DNA of 64,000 nt from Anaerococcus degeneri (GTDB lineage Bacteria > Bacillota > Clostridia > Tissierellales > Peptoniphilaceae): positions 62,001 to 126,000 of the forward strand of contig NZ_JAGGLO010000004.1 of assembly GCF_017874475.1 (NCBI RefSeq). Reading direction: 5' to 3'. Below, in pieces: positions 43,059 to 51,527 of the stretch (positions within the stretch are counted from its first letter, which is position 1; every line of letters begins with the position of its first letter). Under the pieces are notes generated by a model. That model had not been told where the DNA came from and ran no database searches. It was given only the letters and a program-made list of their open reading frames with translations. A program made the position numbers and the translations under genes.

Positions 43059-44483
43059 TTAACTTTGGAAAGCTGCTACTACATAGTCTGGGTCGTACTC
43101 TAGGGCAAAGACTATTTCTTGTGCTGGGCTTGGTGGTGTTAGGTAGACATGGAAAGTTGCCTTGCCTGCCATAAGCTCTACTAGGTTGTTATCTTCTGGC
43201 TTAAATTCCACGCGGCCACCAAGTAGTTTTCCTTCTGATATAAGGCCATTTAGCCAAATATTGATACTGTCCACGATTGATTGTACGAATCTAGGTGTCA
43301 TTTTTTTATCTATGTTAGACCAATAGGTAAGAATTAGGCTGTTGCCTACCCACCCAAACATTCTGCCTATAGGAATGAAGTAATCTTTTACGTCGGTATT
43401 TGCTGGGAAGCAAGCTGTTTGGTTGCCCCATAGTACATATCCACCTATAAAATTAATGGCTGTTACTATACCTTGACTGTTTAGGTAGTTTGCTTCTTTG
43501 ACATCTAAAAGTAGTTCTGTGCCATCTTCTAAAATCGCCCCGTCAACTTTTATAGATTTGTTACTTGGTGATTCTGCTGGGCAAAAATCGTTGTCTACGT
43601 CGGTTTTAGCCATTCTTGCGGCCGCTTGGGTTGATAAGTGGAATTTTTTATCTCCTAGCTTAACCATTGGCCAGCAAAGAATTTGATACTTCGAAAAGAT
43701 ATTATCTTTTTTCTTTCTTTCGGTTGTATCTCCATAGTTTTTTACTTCGCTTGAATCTAAATCTACTACTGCATGTGCTTCAAAGATTCCGTTGATATTT
43801 TCGCACTTTGTAGCCATTACCGCAGCAACTGTGCTTTTTTTGCTAAATTTAGGACATAAGATTAAATCTGAAATTATTCCATATTTTGCAAAAACTTTGT
43901 CGATAAGCTCTAGGCCTTTATATTGATTTGTTGATACCTCGTATCCGCCTATAATATCTTTTTCGGTAACCTTTGTTGGGTCTACTGCTTCAAAGGCTAT
44001 AGCAAGTTCGCCTGTTTCTTGTCCTATGTTGCCACCGTCTAAGATTTCAAGAACTAAATTGTCGTTTGTGTACATTAGGTCGTAGTCTTGGCCCTTTTCG
44101 TGGCCTTTTACTGCTACTGTTTCTGCTAGTGCTTCAATTGGTAGTAGTACCTGCTTATCATTAACCGGATATTGCTTTTCTTCAACCTGTTTTTTGTGTT
44201 TTGTAGGATCTAGTACATTTACGAAGACAACTGGGCTTACTCCGTATAAAACGAAGTGGCAATACATTACTTCGCATAGTGTGTAGTAGTCAAAATTATC
44301 ATTATATCCTAAATTTTTGACTGCTTCCGCATAGGAATTGCACATTATAGGCTCGTTGACTTTGCCATTTACTGCTTGAATTGGTGCTGTACCAACTACA
44401 AAGGCTATACCGCTACCGGCTGTTACTGGTGTTTTGATTGAAGTTTCAATCTGTTTTGTTCTGATTCCGTGTTGAAAGGCCAT
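43059..44483 (-). CDS. Tail sheath protein
   Basis: A 474-residue contractile sheath subunit. QIETSIKTPVTAGSGIAFVVGTAP at the N-terminus and the C-terminal RFVQSIVDSINIWLNGLISEGKLLGG domain are typical of the P2 FI/Mu class. Its presence shows the phage is a myovirus. Its ATG overlaps the stop of the upstream gene by one base. Confidence 0.95.
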   Translation of the reverse strand: MAFQHGIRTKQIETSIKTPVTAGSGIAFVVGTAPIQAVNGKVNEPIMCNSYAEAVKNLGYNDNFDYYTLCEVMYCHFVLYGVSPVVFVNVLDPTKHKKQVEEKQYPVNDKQVLLPIEALAETVAVKGHEKGQDYDLMYTNDNLVLEILDGGNIGQETGELAIAFEAVDPTKVTEKDIIGGYEVSTNQYKGLELIDKVFAKYGIISDLILCPKFSKKSTVAAVMATKCENINGIFEAHAVVDLDSSEVKNYGDTTERKKKDNIFSKYQILCWPMVKLGDKKFHLSTQAAARMAKTDVDNDFCPAESPSNKSIKVDGAILEDGTELLLDVKEANYLNSQGIVTAINFIGGYVLWGNQTACFPANTDVKDYFIPIGRMFGWVGNSLILTYWSNIDKKMTPRFVQSIVDSINIWLNGLISEGKLLGGRVEFKPEDNNLVELMAGKATFHVYLTPPSPAQEIVFALEYDPDYVVAAFQS

Positions 44484-44812
44484 TATTTACCCCCTTCTTT
44501 GTTAGCTGCTACAGTAGAAGCAATATCTCTGTAATATTTGTTTAAAATATTACCGTCGCTTTCTACCTTCGCTTTTGCTTCCGCTAAGTTTTCTACTGGT
44601 ATGATTAATTGTTCTAGCTGTTTATACTTTTCAATTTCATTTTTATACTTTTCTTTTATTGCTTTTTTTGTGCCTATGATTAGCGAATTTTTCTTTAAAA
44701 CGCCATCTGGTAAGTTTGGCCCAATGTAGCAATAAGTTCTTTCTTCTTCTACTGCTTTTGCTGTAATTGGTTCTTCAATTACTTTTTTTGCTTTTTCGTC
44801 TTTAATAGCCAT
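44483..44812 (-). CDS. Hypothetical protein before the sheath gene
   Basis: A 109-residue, Lys/Glu-rich protein (CYIGPNLPDGVLKKNSLIIGT in the middle). Small proteins of this look precede the sheath in many PBSX/P2-like Firmicute phages, but I know no function. It overlaps its neighbours by 11 nt and 1 nt. Confidence 0.7.
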   Translation of the reverse strand: MAIKDEKAKKVIEEPITAKAVEEERTYCYIGPNLPDGVLKKNSLIIGTKKAIKEKYKNEIEKYKQLEQLIIPVENLAEAKAKVESDGNILNKYYRDIASTVAANKEGGK

Positions 44813-45287
44813 TAAAATTTACCTCTCTTTTTATTGGTGGTAGAGTCCAAATCGTCATCATTTCGCCTAAGTAGTAAGGCCTTGTATCGTCCGGGTATAT
44901 GATATGTTCTAGCGGTGGTACAAGCCTGAATTGCTGATTGATCTCTTCGTCTTTTAGAAAATTATATCTAAGTTTTGACATAATATTTAAAAGCGCCATA
45001 GATCCTTCTTCTGCGTCTTCTGCATAGGTCGCTACAATGATTCTTATTGAAGCTTGCGCTTCGTCCGGCTCTCCTGGTGCTTCGTCGTCCCTTCCTGTAA
45101 GATATTTAATTAAAATATAGGGTATTTGCTGTATTTCATCTTGCTTTTTAGGTAGATTCATTAAGTAAACGCCTGGCGGTCTTTCTTTTGGATCTTCGCC
45201 CCTATTGACTTTTACAGGTAGCATTATATCTTTTGTCTTTTCTTGTATATAAGCTTTTATAGCTTCCATTAAAACTGTCGGTGTCAT
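44802..45287 (-). CDS. Head-tail or tail completion protein
   Basis: A 161-residue protein with a GPGVYLMNLPK-like segment (RPPGVYLMNLPKKQDE) and ASIRIIVATYAED, as in tail terminator/completion proteins near the sheath gene of contractile phages. The assignment rests mostly on position. Confidence 0.65.
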   Translation of the reverse strand: MTPTVLMEAIKAYIQEKTKDIMLPVKVNRGEDPKERPPGVYLMNLPKKQDEIQQIPYILIKYLTGRDDEAPGEPDEAQASIRIIVATYAEDAEEGSMALLNIMSKLRYNFLKDEEINQQFRLVPPLEHIIYPDDTRPYYLGEMMTIWTLPPIKREVNFNGY

Positions 45288-45844
45288 TATTTACCCCCAT
45301 ACCCCGCCAATAATCTTTCTACTTCATGTTCTAGCCTAGTGTCGAATGTTTCCTGTGCTTCTTTGTAGACTTGGTCCATTACTACAGAATTACTAACCAT
45401 AGAACGCATAGAGGAACCCATTAGTTGCTTAATTGGTAGCCTTGATTTCCCTACTCTTTCGAAAATTCCTTCTTTCTTTGCTGATATTTGATTTCTAAAG
45501 GCGTGTTCAAGATATACCGCTGTTTTTTGTCCGGCAAATACTTTGCCTGGCCCTGGGTGCGTCGGCTTTGTTAAGCTGTATTTGTATAGTGGAATCTGTT
45601 TACCAGCAAATATTAGTGTTGCGCATAAGTCGCTAGTAGTAGCGTTTTTTATACTGTCTTTTGTGTATTCTGCTATTACATTTCTTTTGATTTTATATTC
45701 TTTAGTAACGCCTTTAAAAGATTCAGTTTTTGCCTTTGCTATAGCCCTATTTGCTGCGCTGGCCATTGCCCTTTCTGTTCCATTTGGTACTTCGGCTAAA
45801 AGGTCGCTTATTTTATCTACTGTTTCTTGGTTAATTGTAATCAT
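45287..45844 (-). CDS. Minor tail protein Z-like
   Basis: A 185-residue basic protein resembling the lambda GPZ family: an N-terminal AMASAANRAIAKAKTES helix, KGVTKEYKIKRNVI, and the loop PGPGKVFAGQK. Lambda gpZ helps connect the tail to the head. It lies between the joining protein and the tail completion gene. Confidence 0.78.
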   Translation of the reverse strand: MITINQETVDKISDLLAEVPNGTERAMASAANRAIAKAKTESFKGVTKEYKIKRNVIAEYTKDSIKNATTSDLCATLIFAGKQIPLYKYSLTKPTHPGPGKVFAGQKTAVYLEHAFRNQISAKKEGIFERVGKSRLPIKQLMGSSMRSMVSNSVVMDQVYKEAQETFDTRLEHEVERLLAGYGGK

Positions 45845-45847
45845 TTT

Positions 45848-46192
45848 TTATTCCATTAGCCTTTCAAGATATAAAATAATTTCTCCCATTTCGTTTTTGA
45901 CTTTTCCTATGGTGTAAAATTCGTTATTGATTTCTATTTCTTGGCCTTTTCTAGGGGTTTTCTTTAGACTTTCAAGTGATATATACATAATCAATTCGAC
46001 ATTGTAAAGGCCTTCGACGTTGTCTTTTTCGGAACGTCCGGCCTTTTTCCTGTCGTTATATTCGCTGTAGTCTAAAACTACTTTAGCGACTATAGGTTCG
46101 TTGTCTAAATAAAATTCTGTAATTTCGGCGAATTCACCGGAATTGTGGAAAACTTTTTTTATATCCTGGCCCGCTTGATACTTGAAGTCCAT
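45848..46192 (-). CDS. Head-tail joining protein
   Basis: A protein of 114 residues if started at the ATG at 46192 (MDFKYQAGQDIKKVF), which overlaps the capsid stop as TAATG; I prefer this to the upstream ATG at 46216. Position after the capsid and beta-rich content suggest a gpFII-like or ATP-binding-sugar-type joiner. The family is uncertain. Confidence 0.7.
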   Translation of the reverse strand: MDFKYQAGQDIKKVFHNSGEFAEITEFYLDNEPIVAKVVLDYSEYNDRKKAGRSEKDNVEGLYNVELIMYISLESLKKTPRKGQEIEINNEFYTIGKVKNEMGEIILYLERLME

Positions 46193-47238
46193 TAATAGAC
46201 TTCTGCTACAAGCCAAGAATCAACTTCGGTTGGTACAGGAATAAATCTTGAATTTAGCTGTACGAATCTTCTTGCTGGGTTTCTTTCTACCCAAGTTTCT
46301 GGCACCATCTCTCCTTCTACAGTTACAAAGCCTTTGGTTTCTTCGTCAATGATTGTATTTGCACCATAGCAACGGCTGTAATTAGCGTTTGTAGAAAGTA
46401 ACGCGATTGTCTTTTCTGGTACTAGGGCTTTATCTTCTGGCTTATCTGGGTTTGTCCAATCGTCCAAATAGAATTCGTTGTATTCGTAAATATCTAGTCC
46501 GAATTCGTTTATTGTACCTACATAGGTAGCACCGTTTGGTAGCTCTTTAGGTGTAATTGCTGCAAGGTCGTAAGCTTTAGTATCAAGTAAGGCTTGTACT
46601 TTTTTATTGTTTAGGAAGTAATTCACTACGTCCGAAGACATAATCATAACGTTACAGTTTACATGGCCTGTTTGTTGTACCTTTAATCTCCACTTTCTAA
46701 TATCTGCTATTGGGTCGGCTGTGTCGGTGTTCCATTTTTCGGCCGCTTTGCTTATAACTTCTTTGTTTTCAAACGCGAAGTCGATTTCCGCTTCAACGCC
46801 AGCGCCAATTACAGGAATTTTTCCGGTAAATATTGCCTGGGTTGCCATCCACTCTTCGCGGCGTGTGATCATATCTTCAAGTTCCGCCATATCTTTTCCT
46901 AATTTTTCCACCGCTCTTTCTGCTGCTGTCTTTCCGGAATACGGATTTTCTCCGGCTAATCTATTCAGTAGTTCTTCCGCTGTAGTAATTTTATTAGGTG
47001 CCATAAGTGGTGGCTCATAGCTTGCTGTTTGGTATCCTGCGTTTGGTACTGTTTTTCCGCCAATCATTGGGTGTACGAATGGCGCTAGCCTTCTATTTCC
47101 TTTTACAAAATCTATATCGATTCTTTTTGTCGGAAAAGTTTCAATGTTTCTGAAAAATGTATCTCTTATAAAAGTAGAAGTTCTTGGCAATCTCTCTACT
47201 AGGGTTCCTAAAGTTTTTGTTTCAAATAAATCTGGCAT
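46192..47238 (-). CDS. Major capsid protein, lambda gpE family
   Basis: A 348-residue shell protein. ETFPTKRIDIDFVKGNRRLAPFV, the NKITTAEELLNRLAGENPYSG segment and the C-terminal WVERNPARRFVQLNSRFIPVP region fit the phage major capsid protein E family. It follows a decoration protein and a ClpP-type prohead protease, the lambda-type head order. Confidence 0.93.
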   Translation of the reverse strand: MPDLFETKTLGTLVERLPRTSTFIRDTFFRNIETFPTKRIDIDFVKGNRRLAPFVHPMIGGKTVPNAGYQTASYEPPLMAPNKITTAEELLNRLAGENPYSGKTAAERAVEKLGKDMAELEDMITRREEWMATQAIFTGKIPVIGAGVEAEIDFAFENKEVISKAAEKWNTDTADPIADIRKWRLKVQQTGHVNCNVMIMSSDVVNYFLNNKKVQALLDTKAYDLAAITPKELPNGATYVGTINEFGLDIYEYNEFYLDDWTNPDKPEDKALVPEKTIALLSTNANYSRCYGANTIIDEETKGFVTVEGEMVPETWVERNPARRFVQLNSRFIPVPTEVDSWLVAEVY

Positions 47239-47249
47239 TTTTTTCTCCT

Positions 47250-47567
47250 TTACTTAATAAATATTGAAATCTTTCTAAGTGGCGCCTTTACTTTGTCAAC
47301 TGTGGCTGTGCCATAGTCTAGTGCGTCTGCTCTAAAGTCGCCTGTAAGATATACGGCCACTTTTTCGTTAGCCTTCGCTTCATCTACTGTAATTCCGTAT
47401 ATATCGCCTAAATTTTCGGCGGTGATTTTAGCTAGCTTGCCAGCTGTTAGGGCTACTACAGTATTTTTTCCTATATCTTCTTTTGCTTCGACTACTTCGA
47501 TTTCTACAGGAAAATCTCCCGCATAAATGTTGTCGCCTTCGTAGTTTTCTTTTTTAATTTCGTACAT
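47250..47567 (-). CDS. Head decoration protein, lambda gpD-like
   Basis: A 105-residue beta-rich protein (EGDNIYAGDFPVEIE ... GKLAKITAENLGDIYGI) in the place of lambda gpD, between the protease/scaffold and capsid genes. Such proteins stabilise the expanded shell. Confidence 0.82.
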   Translation of the reverse strand: MYEIKKENYEGDNIYAGDFPVEIEVVEAKEDIGKNTVVALTAGKLAKITAENLGDIYGITVDEAKANEKVAVYLTGDFRADALDYGTATVDKVKAPLRKISIFIK

Positions 47568-47582
47568 TACTTGTCCCCTTTC

Positions 47583-48725
47583 TTACTTTGTTTTTGGATA
47601 CGCTTTGTCTATAGCTTCCAAGAATTCGTTTCTTTCTTCTGTTTTTTGTCCTTGGCTGCCTTCTACTTTATCCATACCGGAATTTTTAACGTCTTTTTCT
47701 CTATCTTTTATATAGTTTTGTCCTTTTAGCTTTTGGGCATTTAATATTTTGATTGCTACTTCGCCTGCTGTAATTTTAGTTTTAAATTTCGCTTCGTTTA
47801 CAATCTCTTCTGCGCCTGGTGCTGCAATCTCTTCTATAGCTTGTAAGCGGTCTAATTCTTCTTTCTTTGCTGCTTCTTCAATCTCTTTTACAAGCTCCGG
47901 ATAAGCTTCCTTTAGTTCTTCTACAGTTTTAATTTCTTTTACTTCGTTTTCTGTAGTAGTTGCTGTTTCTTTGTTTTCGTCCATTGCTTTTACTTCCTTT
48001 CTTTCGTTGGATTTTATATTAAAATCATTGCCGTTGGCGTGGTGGTTTTGGCTATGATCTAATACCATATTTGGTAAATTCTTAAAGTTGGATACCATAA
48101 GTACCCCGTTTACTTTTATTTGTCCGTCGGCGGTTGCTGCTACGTCGGCTTCTTCAAACATTAAGCGGTCGCAAAATCCTGCGTCTACTGCTTCTTGGCC
48201 TGTGTACCATGTTTCCGCTTCCATAAGCTGTGCTAGTTCTTCTTCTGTCTTGCCTGTTTTCGTCTTATATGCGTTTATGATTGATTTTTTGATTGTTTCT
48301 AATTGTTCTATATACTTTGTTAAGTCTTTAGCGTTGAAGTAACCTTCAAGGCCAAATAGTGGGTCGTGAATCATAAGGCTACCATTAGGTGCTATTTCAA
48401 TTTCGTCGCCTGCCATAGCAATTATTGTAGCTGCCGAAGCGGCCCAACCGTCGATTTTAACAATCTTTTTAGCTTTGAATTCTTTTAATCTCGAATAAAT
48501 AGCTGTAGCTGCGAAAACGTCGCCGCCTGCGCTGTTAATTCTTATAATTAAAGTTTTTATATCCTCTTGTTCTAAGTAGGCTAAATCGCTTGAAAAAAAT
48601 TCCGGGTTAATCTCTCCAAGTTCCCAATCTATTTTGTCGCTTATATTTCCGTATATTGTTACTTCTGCTATTCCTTCTTCTTGCATTGCGAAGTTCCAAG
48701 CTTTTTTAGTTTTGTTCTTCTTCAA
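47583..48725 (-). CDS. ClpP-type prohead protease with scaffold tail
   Basis: A 380-residue protein. Residues about 15-190 are a ClpP-like serine protease: TLIIRINSAGGDVFAA, GWAASAATI (Ser97) and SLMIHDP (His120). The rest is charged and helical (ENKETATTTENEVKEIK ...) and would act as the built-in scaffold, as in lambda gpC/Nu3. The gene overlaps the portal gene by 20 nt. Confidence 0.92.
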   Translation of the reverse strand: MKKNKTKKAWNFAMQEEGIAEVTIYGNISDKIDWELGEINPEFFSSDLAYLEQEDIKTLIIRINSAGGDVFAATAIYSRLKEFKAKKIVKIDGWAASAATIIAMAGDEIEIAPNGSLMIHDPLFGLEGYFNAKDLTKYIEQLETIKKSIINAYKTKTGKTEEELAQLMEAETWYTGQEAVDAGFCDRLMFEEADVAATADGQIKVNGVLMVSNFKNLPNMVLDHSQNHHANGNDFNIKSNERKEVKAMDENKETATTTENEVKEIKTVEELKEAYPELVKEIEEAAKKEELDRLQAIEEIAAPGAEEIVNEAKFKTKITAGEVAIKILNAQKLKGQNYIKDREKDVKNSGMDKVEGSQGQKTEERNEFLEAIDKAYPKTK

Positions 48726-50259
48726 CTTTCGGAATCTCCTTTCTAATCTCTTGTATCAGTTCTTCTTCTTGCTTTAATTGACTGATATTTTTGTAGTAGT
48801 CCGTGCCGTTCATTTCTTTAGCTTCTTTGCTGCGTGTTGAAAATCCATTCTCTACCCTCTTTTGTGCTGCCGCTACTTCTTGGGTCGGATTGAGTAGCCC
48901 TTGGGCTGGGCCGTTCCATTCTGCGCCGCAATAAGCTTTCTTTGTAAGCGGATCGCCGAAAAATCCTGGCGCTTCAATCCTACCTTTTGCTACTGCTTCT
49001 GTTAGCCATTCTTCATAAATCGGCTGGCAAAAATCCGCTGCTAGCCACTCGCGGTACATTCTGAAAGATTTCCAAGCTTCAAGAAGTGCTGCCCTTGAAG
49101 CGCTGTAAGAAGCATTGAAATTTTTTAGTAAAAGTTCGTAAGGGATTTCAAGGGCTGCGCCTATCTGCCTGCAAATAGCGGTAACAAAGCCGTCAAAGGC
49201 TGCGTTTGGTCTACCTGGGTTTACAATGTTTGCTTTTTCGCCCTCGTTAAGGTCTATAATTGCCCCTGGTCCAAGTTCGATAGAATTTTCTGTGTATCTG
49301 TCTACCTGTTCTTCTTCTGGCACGATCTGTCCGAATGGTGGTTCGCTGCTATAGCTTTCTTTTTCAATGAAGACTGTTAGCAATCCACTTACAACCGCAG
49401 CTACTAGCTCGGCTTCTGTATATCGTCCTAGCTGCTTTAAGCTTTCTATTACTGGGGCAAGAAGTGGCACGCCCCTTCTTTGTCCTATTCTTTCACGATT
49501 CATTAGGTGTAGTACGTTTTTTCTACCGGTGTTTTTTCCGTAAGCTTCGACTCTTACCCACTCTTCTTTTTCTGTTAAGTCTTTAGAGTTTGGGTGCCTG
49601 TTGCATATATAGTAGGCTATTGTTTCGCCGCTTTTATTACTTTCTACGCCATCTATAATATTTTTATCCTGGCTTTTATCTTTAGGTGTGGAAATTCTAT
49701 CCGCTTCTATTAGCTGTATTCTTAAATCGTAGGGCATGGCCACCCTTTCTGTTGTCGGTAATAAAACTATAACGTCGCCGGATATTAGCCAATTTAAAAA
49801 GGCTAGCTGCTGCAACTCGTAGAAATTATCAAATCTTTCTATATCGCAGCTTGTACTGTCCGCCCATAGCTTGAATTCTCTTTCGATTTTTTGTTCTAGG
49901 CTCCTTGCTTCTTTGGCTGAAATTCCTATAGCTTCGTAGTCGATTTGACTTTTTAAAAGTAAACCGCCGCCAACTACATTAGTTCTACAAGTTTTTACTG
50001 CACCTGTGGCAAGTGGCACGCCCATAAAAAGATCACGGCTTCTTTGCCTTAATATTGTTAAGTTGTCTTCTATATCTTCTTTATGGCTTCCGCCGTCCGC
50101 TCTCCAACCTATAAGGCTTTTTTTACTCCTAGAAGCTCCGTAGTTGCTGTATCCGGAATTCAAAATCTCTTTTACCCTGCCTAGTGCTAGGGCTTCTATT
50201 TCCCTTCTAGTGGCTTCGTTTTTCCTTTTGTTGGGTTTTAGTATATCAAATAGTCCCAT
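48706..50259 (-). CDS. Portal protein, lambda gpB family
   Basis: A 517-residue portal that forms the DNA gate in the head. Typical segments are LRQRSRDLFMGVPLATGAVKT, QLAFLNWLISGDVIVLLP, LHLMNRERIGQRRGVPLLAP and LLLKNFNASYSASRAALLE. The C-terminus is coiled coil and overlaps the protease gene. Confidence 0.95.
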   Translation of the reverse strand: MGLFDILKPNKRKNEATRREIEALALGRVKEILNSGYSNYGASRSKKSLIGWRADGGSHKEDIEDNLTILRQRSRDLFMGVPLATGAVKTCRTNVVGGGLLLKSQIDYEAIGISAKEARSLEQKIEREFKLWADSTSCDIERFDNFYELQQLAFLNWLISGDVIVLLPTTERVAMPYDLRIQLIEADRISTPKDKSQDKNIIDGVESNKSGETIAYYICNRHPNSKDLTEKEEWVRVEAYGKNTGRKNVLHLMNRERIGQRRGVPLLAPVIESLKQLGRYTEAELVAAVVSGLLTVFIEKESYSSEPPFGQIVPEEEQVDRYTENSIELGPGAIIDLNEGEKANIVNPGRPNAAFDGFVTAICRQIGAALEIPYELLLKNFNASYSASRAALLEAWKSFRMYREWLAADFCQPIYEEWLTEAVAKGRIEAPGFFGDPLTKKAYCGAEWNGPAQGLLNPTQEVAAAQKRVENGFSTRSKEAKEMNGTDYYKNISQLKQEEELIQEIRKEIPKVEEEQN

Positions 50260-50273
50260 AGTACCACCTGTCT

Positions 50274-50522
50274 TTAAATATCGCGTGGGACGGCAATATA
50301 AGTCCTATTGCGTCCCTTGTAGTTGTCTATCGTGTCTAATCTGTCAATTTCTTTTCGCCAATATTTTTGTTGCTCTCTTATTTCGCTTAAATTCGCCCTG
50401 GTTAAGCTTCTGCTGCCTATAGTGTAACTTTGGCTTGTAGCTACTGCCATTTCTGCTTCTAGCCAAATATTGTAGTGCTTTAGGGCCTGTTCTCTTCGAA
50501 GTTTAATTTCGCTTTTATCCAT
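50274..50522 (-). CDS. Small head-completion protein (gpW-like, DUF6148)
   Basis: An 82-residue helical protein (LRREQALKHYNIWLEAEMAV ... SQSYTIGSRSLTRANLSEI) of the small family found just before the portal in lambda-like heads. It is 14 nt from the portal gene. In lambda, gpW closes the portal for tail joining. Confidence 0.8.
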   Translation of the reverse strand: MDKSEIKLRREQALKHYNIWLEAEMAVATSQSYTIGSRSLTRANLSEIREQQKYWRKEIDRLDTIDNYKGRNRTYIAVPRDI

Positions 50523-50567
50523 CTATCTTAACCCCCCGTGATCTAATATTTTTATGGTTTATTTAAT

Positions 50568-51515
50568 TTAAAAGTTATCCTTGACCATAAATAATTTCTC
50601 GTATTTGCTTTCGTGGCTTCCGCCCTGCATTGTTGACCTAGCCTTTGTAAATTCGTAGACTACTTCAAAATCATCTGGCATACTATATCCGCTTATTAAG
50701 ACTACATTTTCTTTGCTCATTTCCTTGCACCGCTTGTAGAAGTTTTCGTAGTCTATATTGTTATTCCTATATACTTTGTTTGTATCTTTGTATGGTGGGT
50801 CTAAATATATGATTGAGTTTTTTATATTCGAAAATTCTTTATAGTCTTTGTTGTGAATCTCTAGGTTAGGGATAACCTTCATATTTTCCAAATGTACAAG
50901 CCTTTCTAATTGTTGAATTCTCAAGCTCTTGGCGGGTGTACCCCCCCCCCCCGATATTTTTTCGACTTGTTGTATTTGTTGAAGTTGCTGTAATTGAGTG
51001 ATTTCTTTCTTTTCTTGTACTGCTTTTTTGAAAGTTTCGGTTTGCTTATAGCCTTCAAAGCAATCATGGTTTGCTATTATCTTTCTTGCTAGTTTATATT
51101 TAAAATCAGAAAGCTCTTTGCTATATAGATAGTGTTTACTGTTATTTCCAAATGAATTAATTAATAGTTTTAAGTGGTCGTCTATTGTTTTATTTTCCTT
51201 ATCTCTTATCTTGAAAAACTCTTCCCTGCTGCAAATTAAAGTTTTTATATATTCCCTATCTTCTGATAAGATTTTTTGTATCATCTGCCCTGGTATAGGG
51301 TCTATATCGTTATAAACTACGTTTAGGCCTTGAAGTTTACACTCTAAAGTTATAGCACCACCGCCGCCGAATAGGTCGTATATTGTTTTATCTGTGCCGA
51401 AATTCTGCTTTATAATCTCTATAATCTTTTTAGATATTTTCTTTTTACTGCCTACATACGGTAAGCCTATTGGCCTTCCTTTTCTTATTTTCTTTTTATC
51501 TAAAATCAATTTCAT
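50568..51515 (-). CDS. DNA adenine methylase (D12 class) with a 12-G tract
   Basis: A 315-residue N6-adenine methyltransferase. The SAM motif DLFGGGGA is at 47-54 and the catalytic DPPY at 239-242. Between them lies a Gln-rich stretch (ITQLQQLQQIQQVEK) followed by Ser-Gly4 encoded by 12 consecutive G residues. As written the gene is in frame. One G fewer gives a stop after about six codons, and one more gives a stop after about 28 codons; both lose DPPY. It sits between the terminase and gpW-like genes, an accessory insertion in a packaging module. It may protect phage DNA from host restriction. The recognised sequence cannot be read from the protein. Confidence 0.92.
   Translation of the reverse strand: MKLILDKKKIRKGRPIGLPYVGSKKKISKKIIEIIKQNFGTDKTIYDLFGGGGAITLECKLQGLNVVYNDIDPIPGQMIQKILSEDREYIKTLICSREEFFKIRDKENKTIDDHLKLLINSFGNNSKHYLYSKELSDFKYKLARKIIANHDCFEGYKQTETFKKAVQEKKEITQLQQLQQIQQVEKISGGGGTPAKSLRIQQLERLVHLENMKVIPNLEIHNKDYKEFSNIKNSIIYLDPPYKDTNKVYRNNNIDYENFYKRCKEMSKENVVLISGYSMPDDFEVVYEFTKARSTMQGGSHESKYEKLFMVKDNF
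50941..50952. repeat. Homopolymer tract C12/G12 in the methylase gene
   Basis: Twelve C residues on the plus strand (G on the coding strand). It is by far the longest G/C run in this AT-rich window. Tracts of this length are prone to slip during replication. Confidence 0.95.
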
Positions 51516-51527
51516 TTTTGCTTTTAT

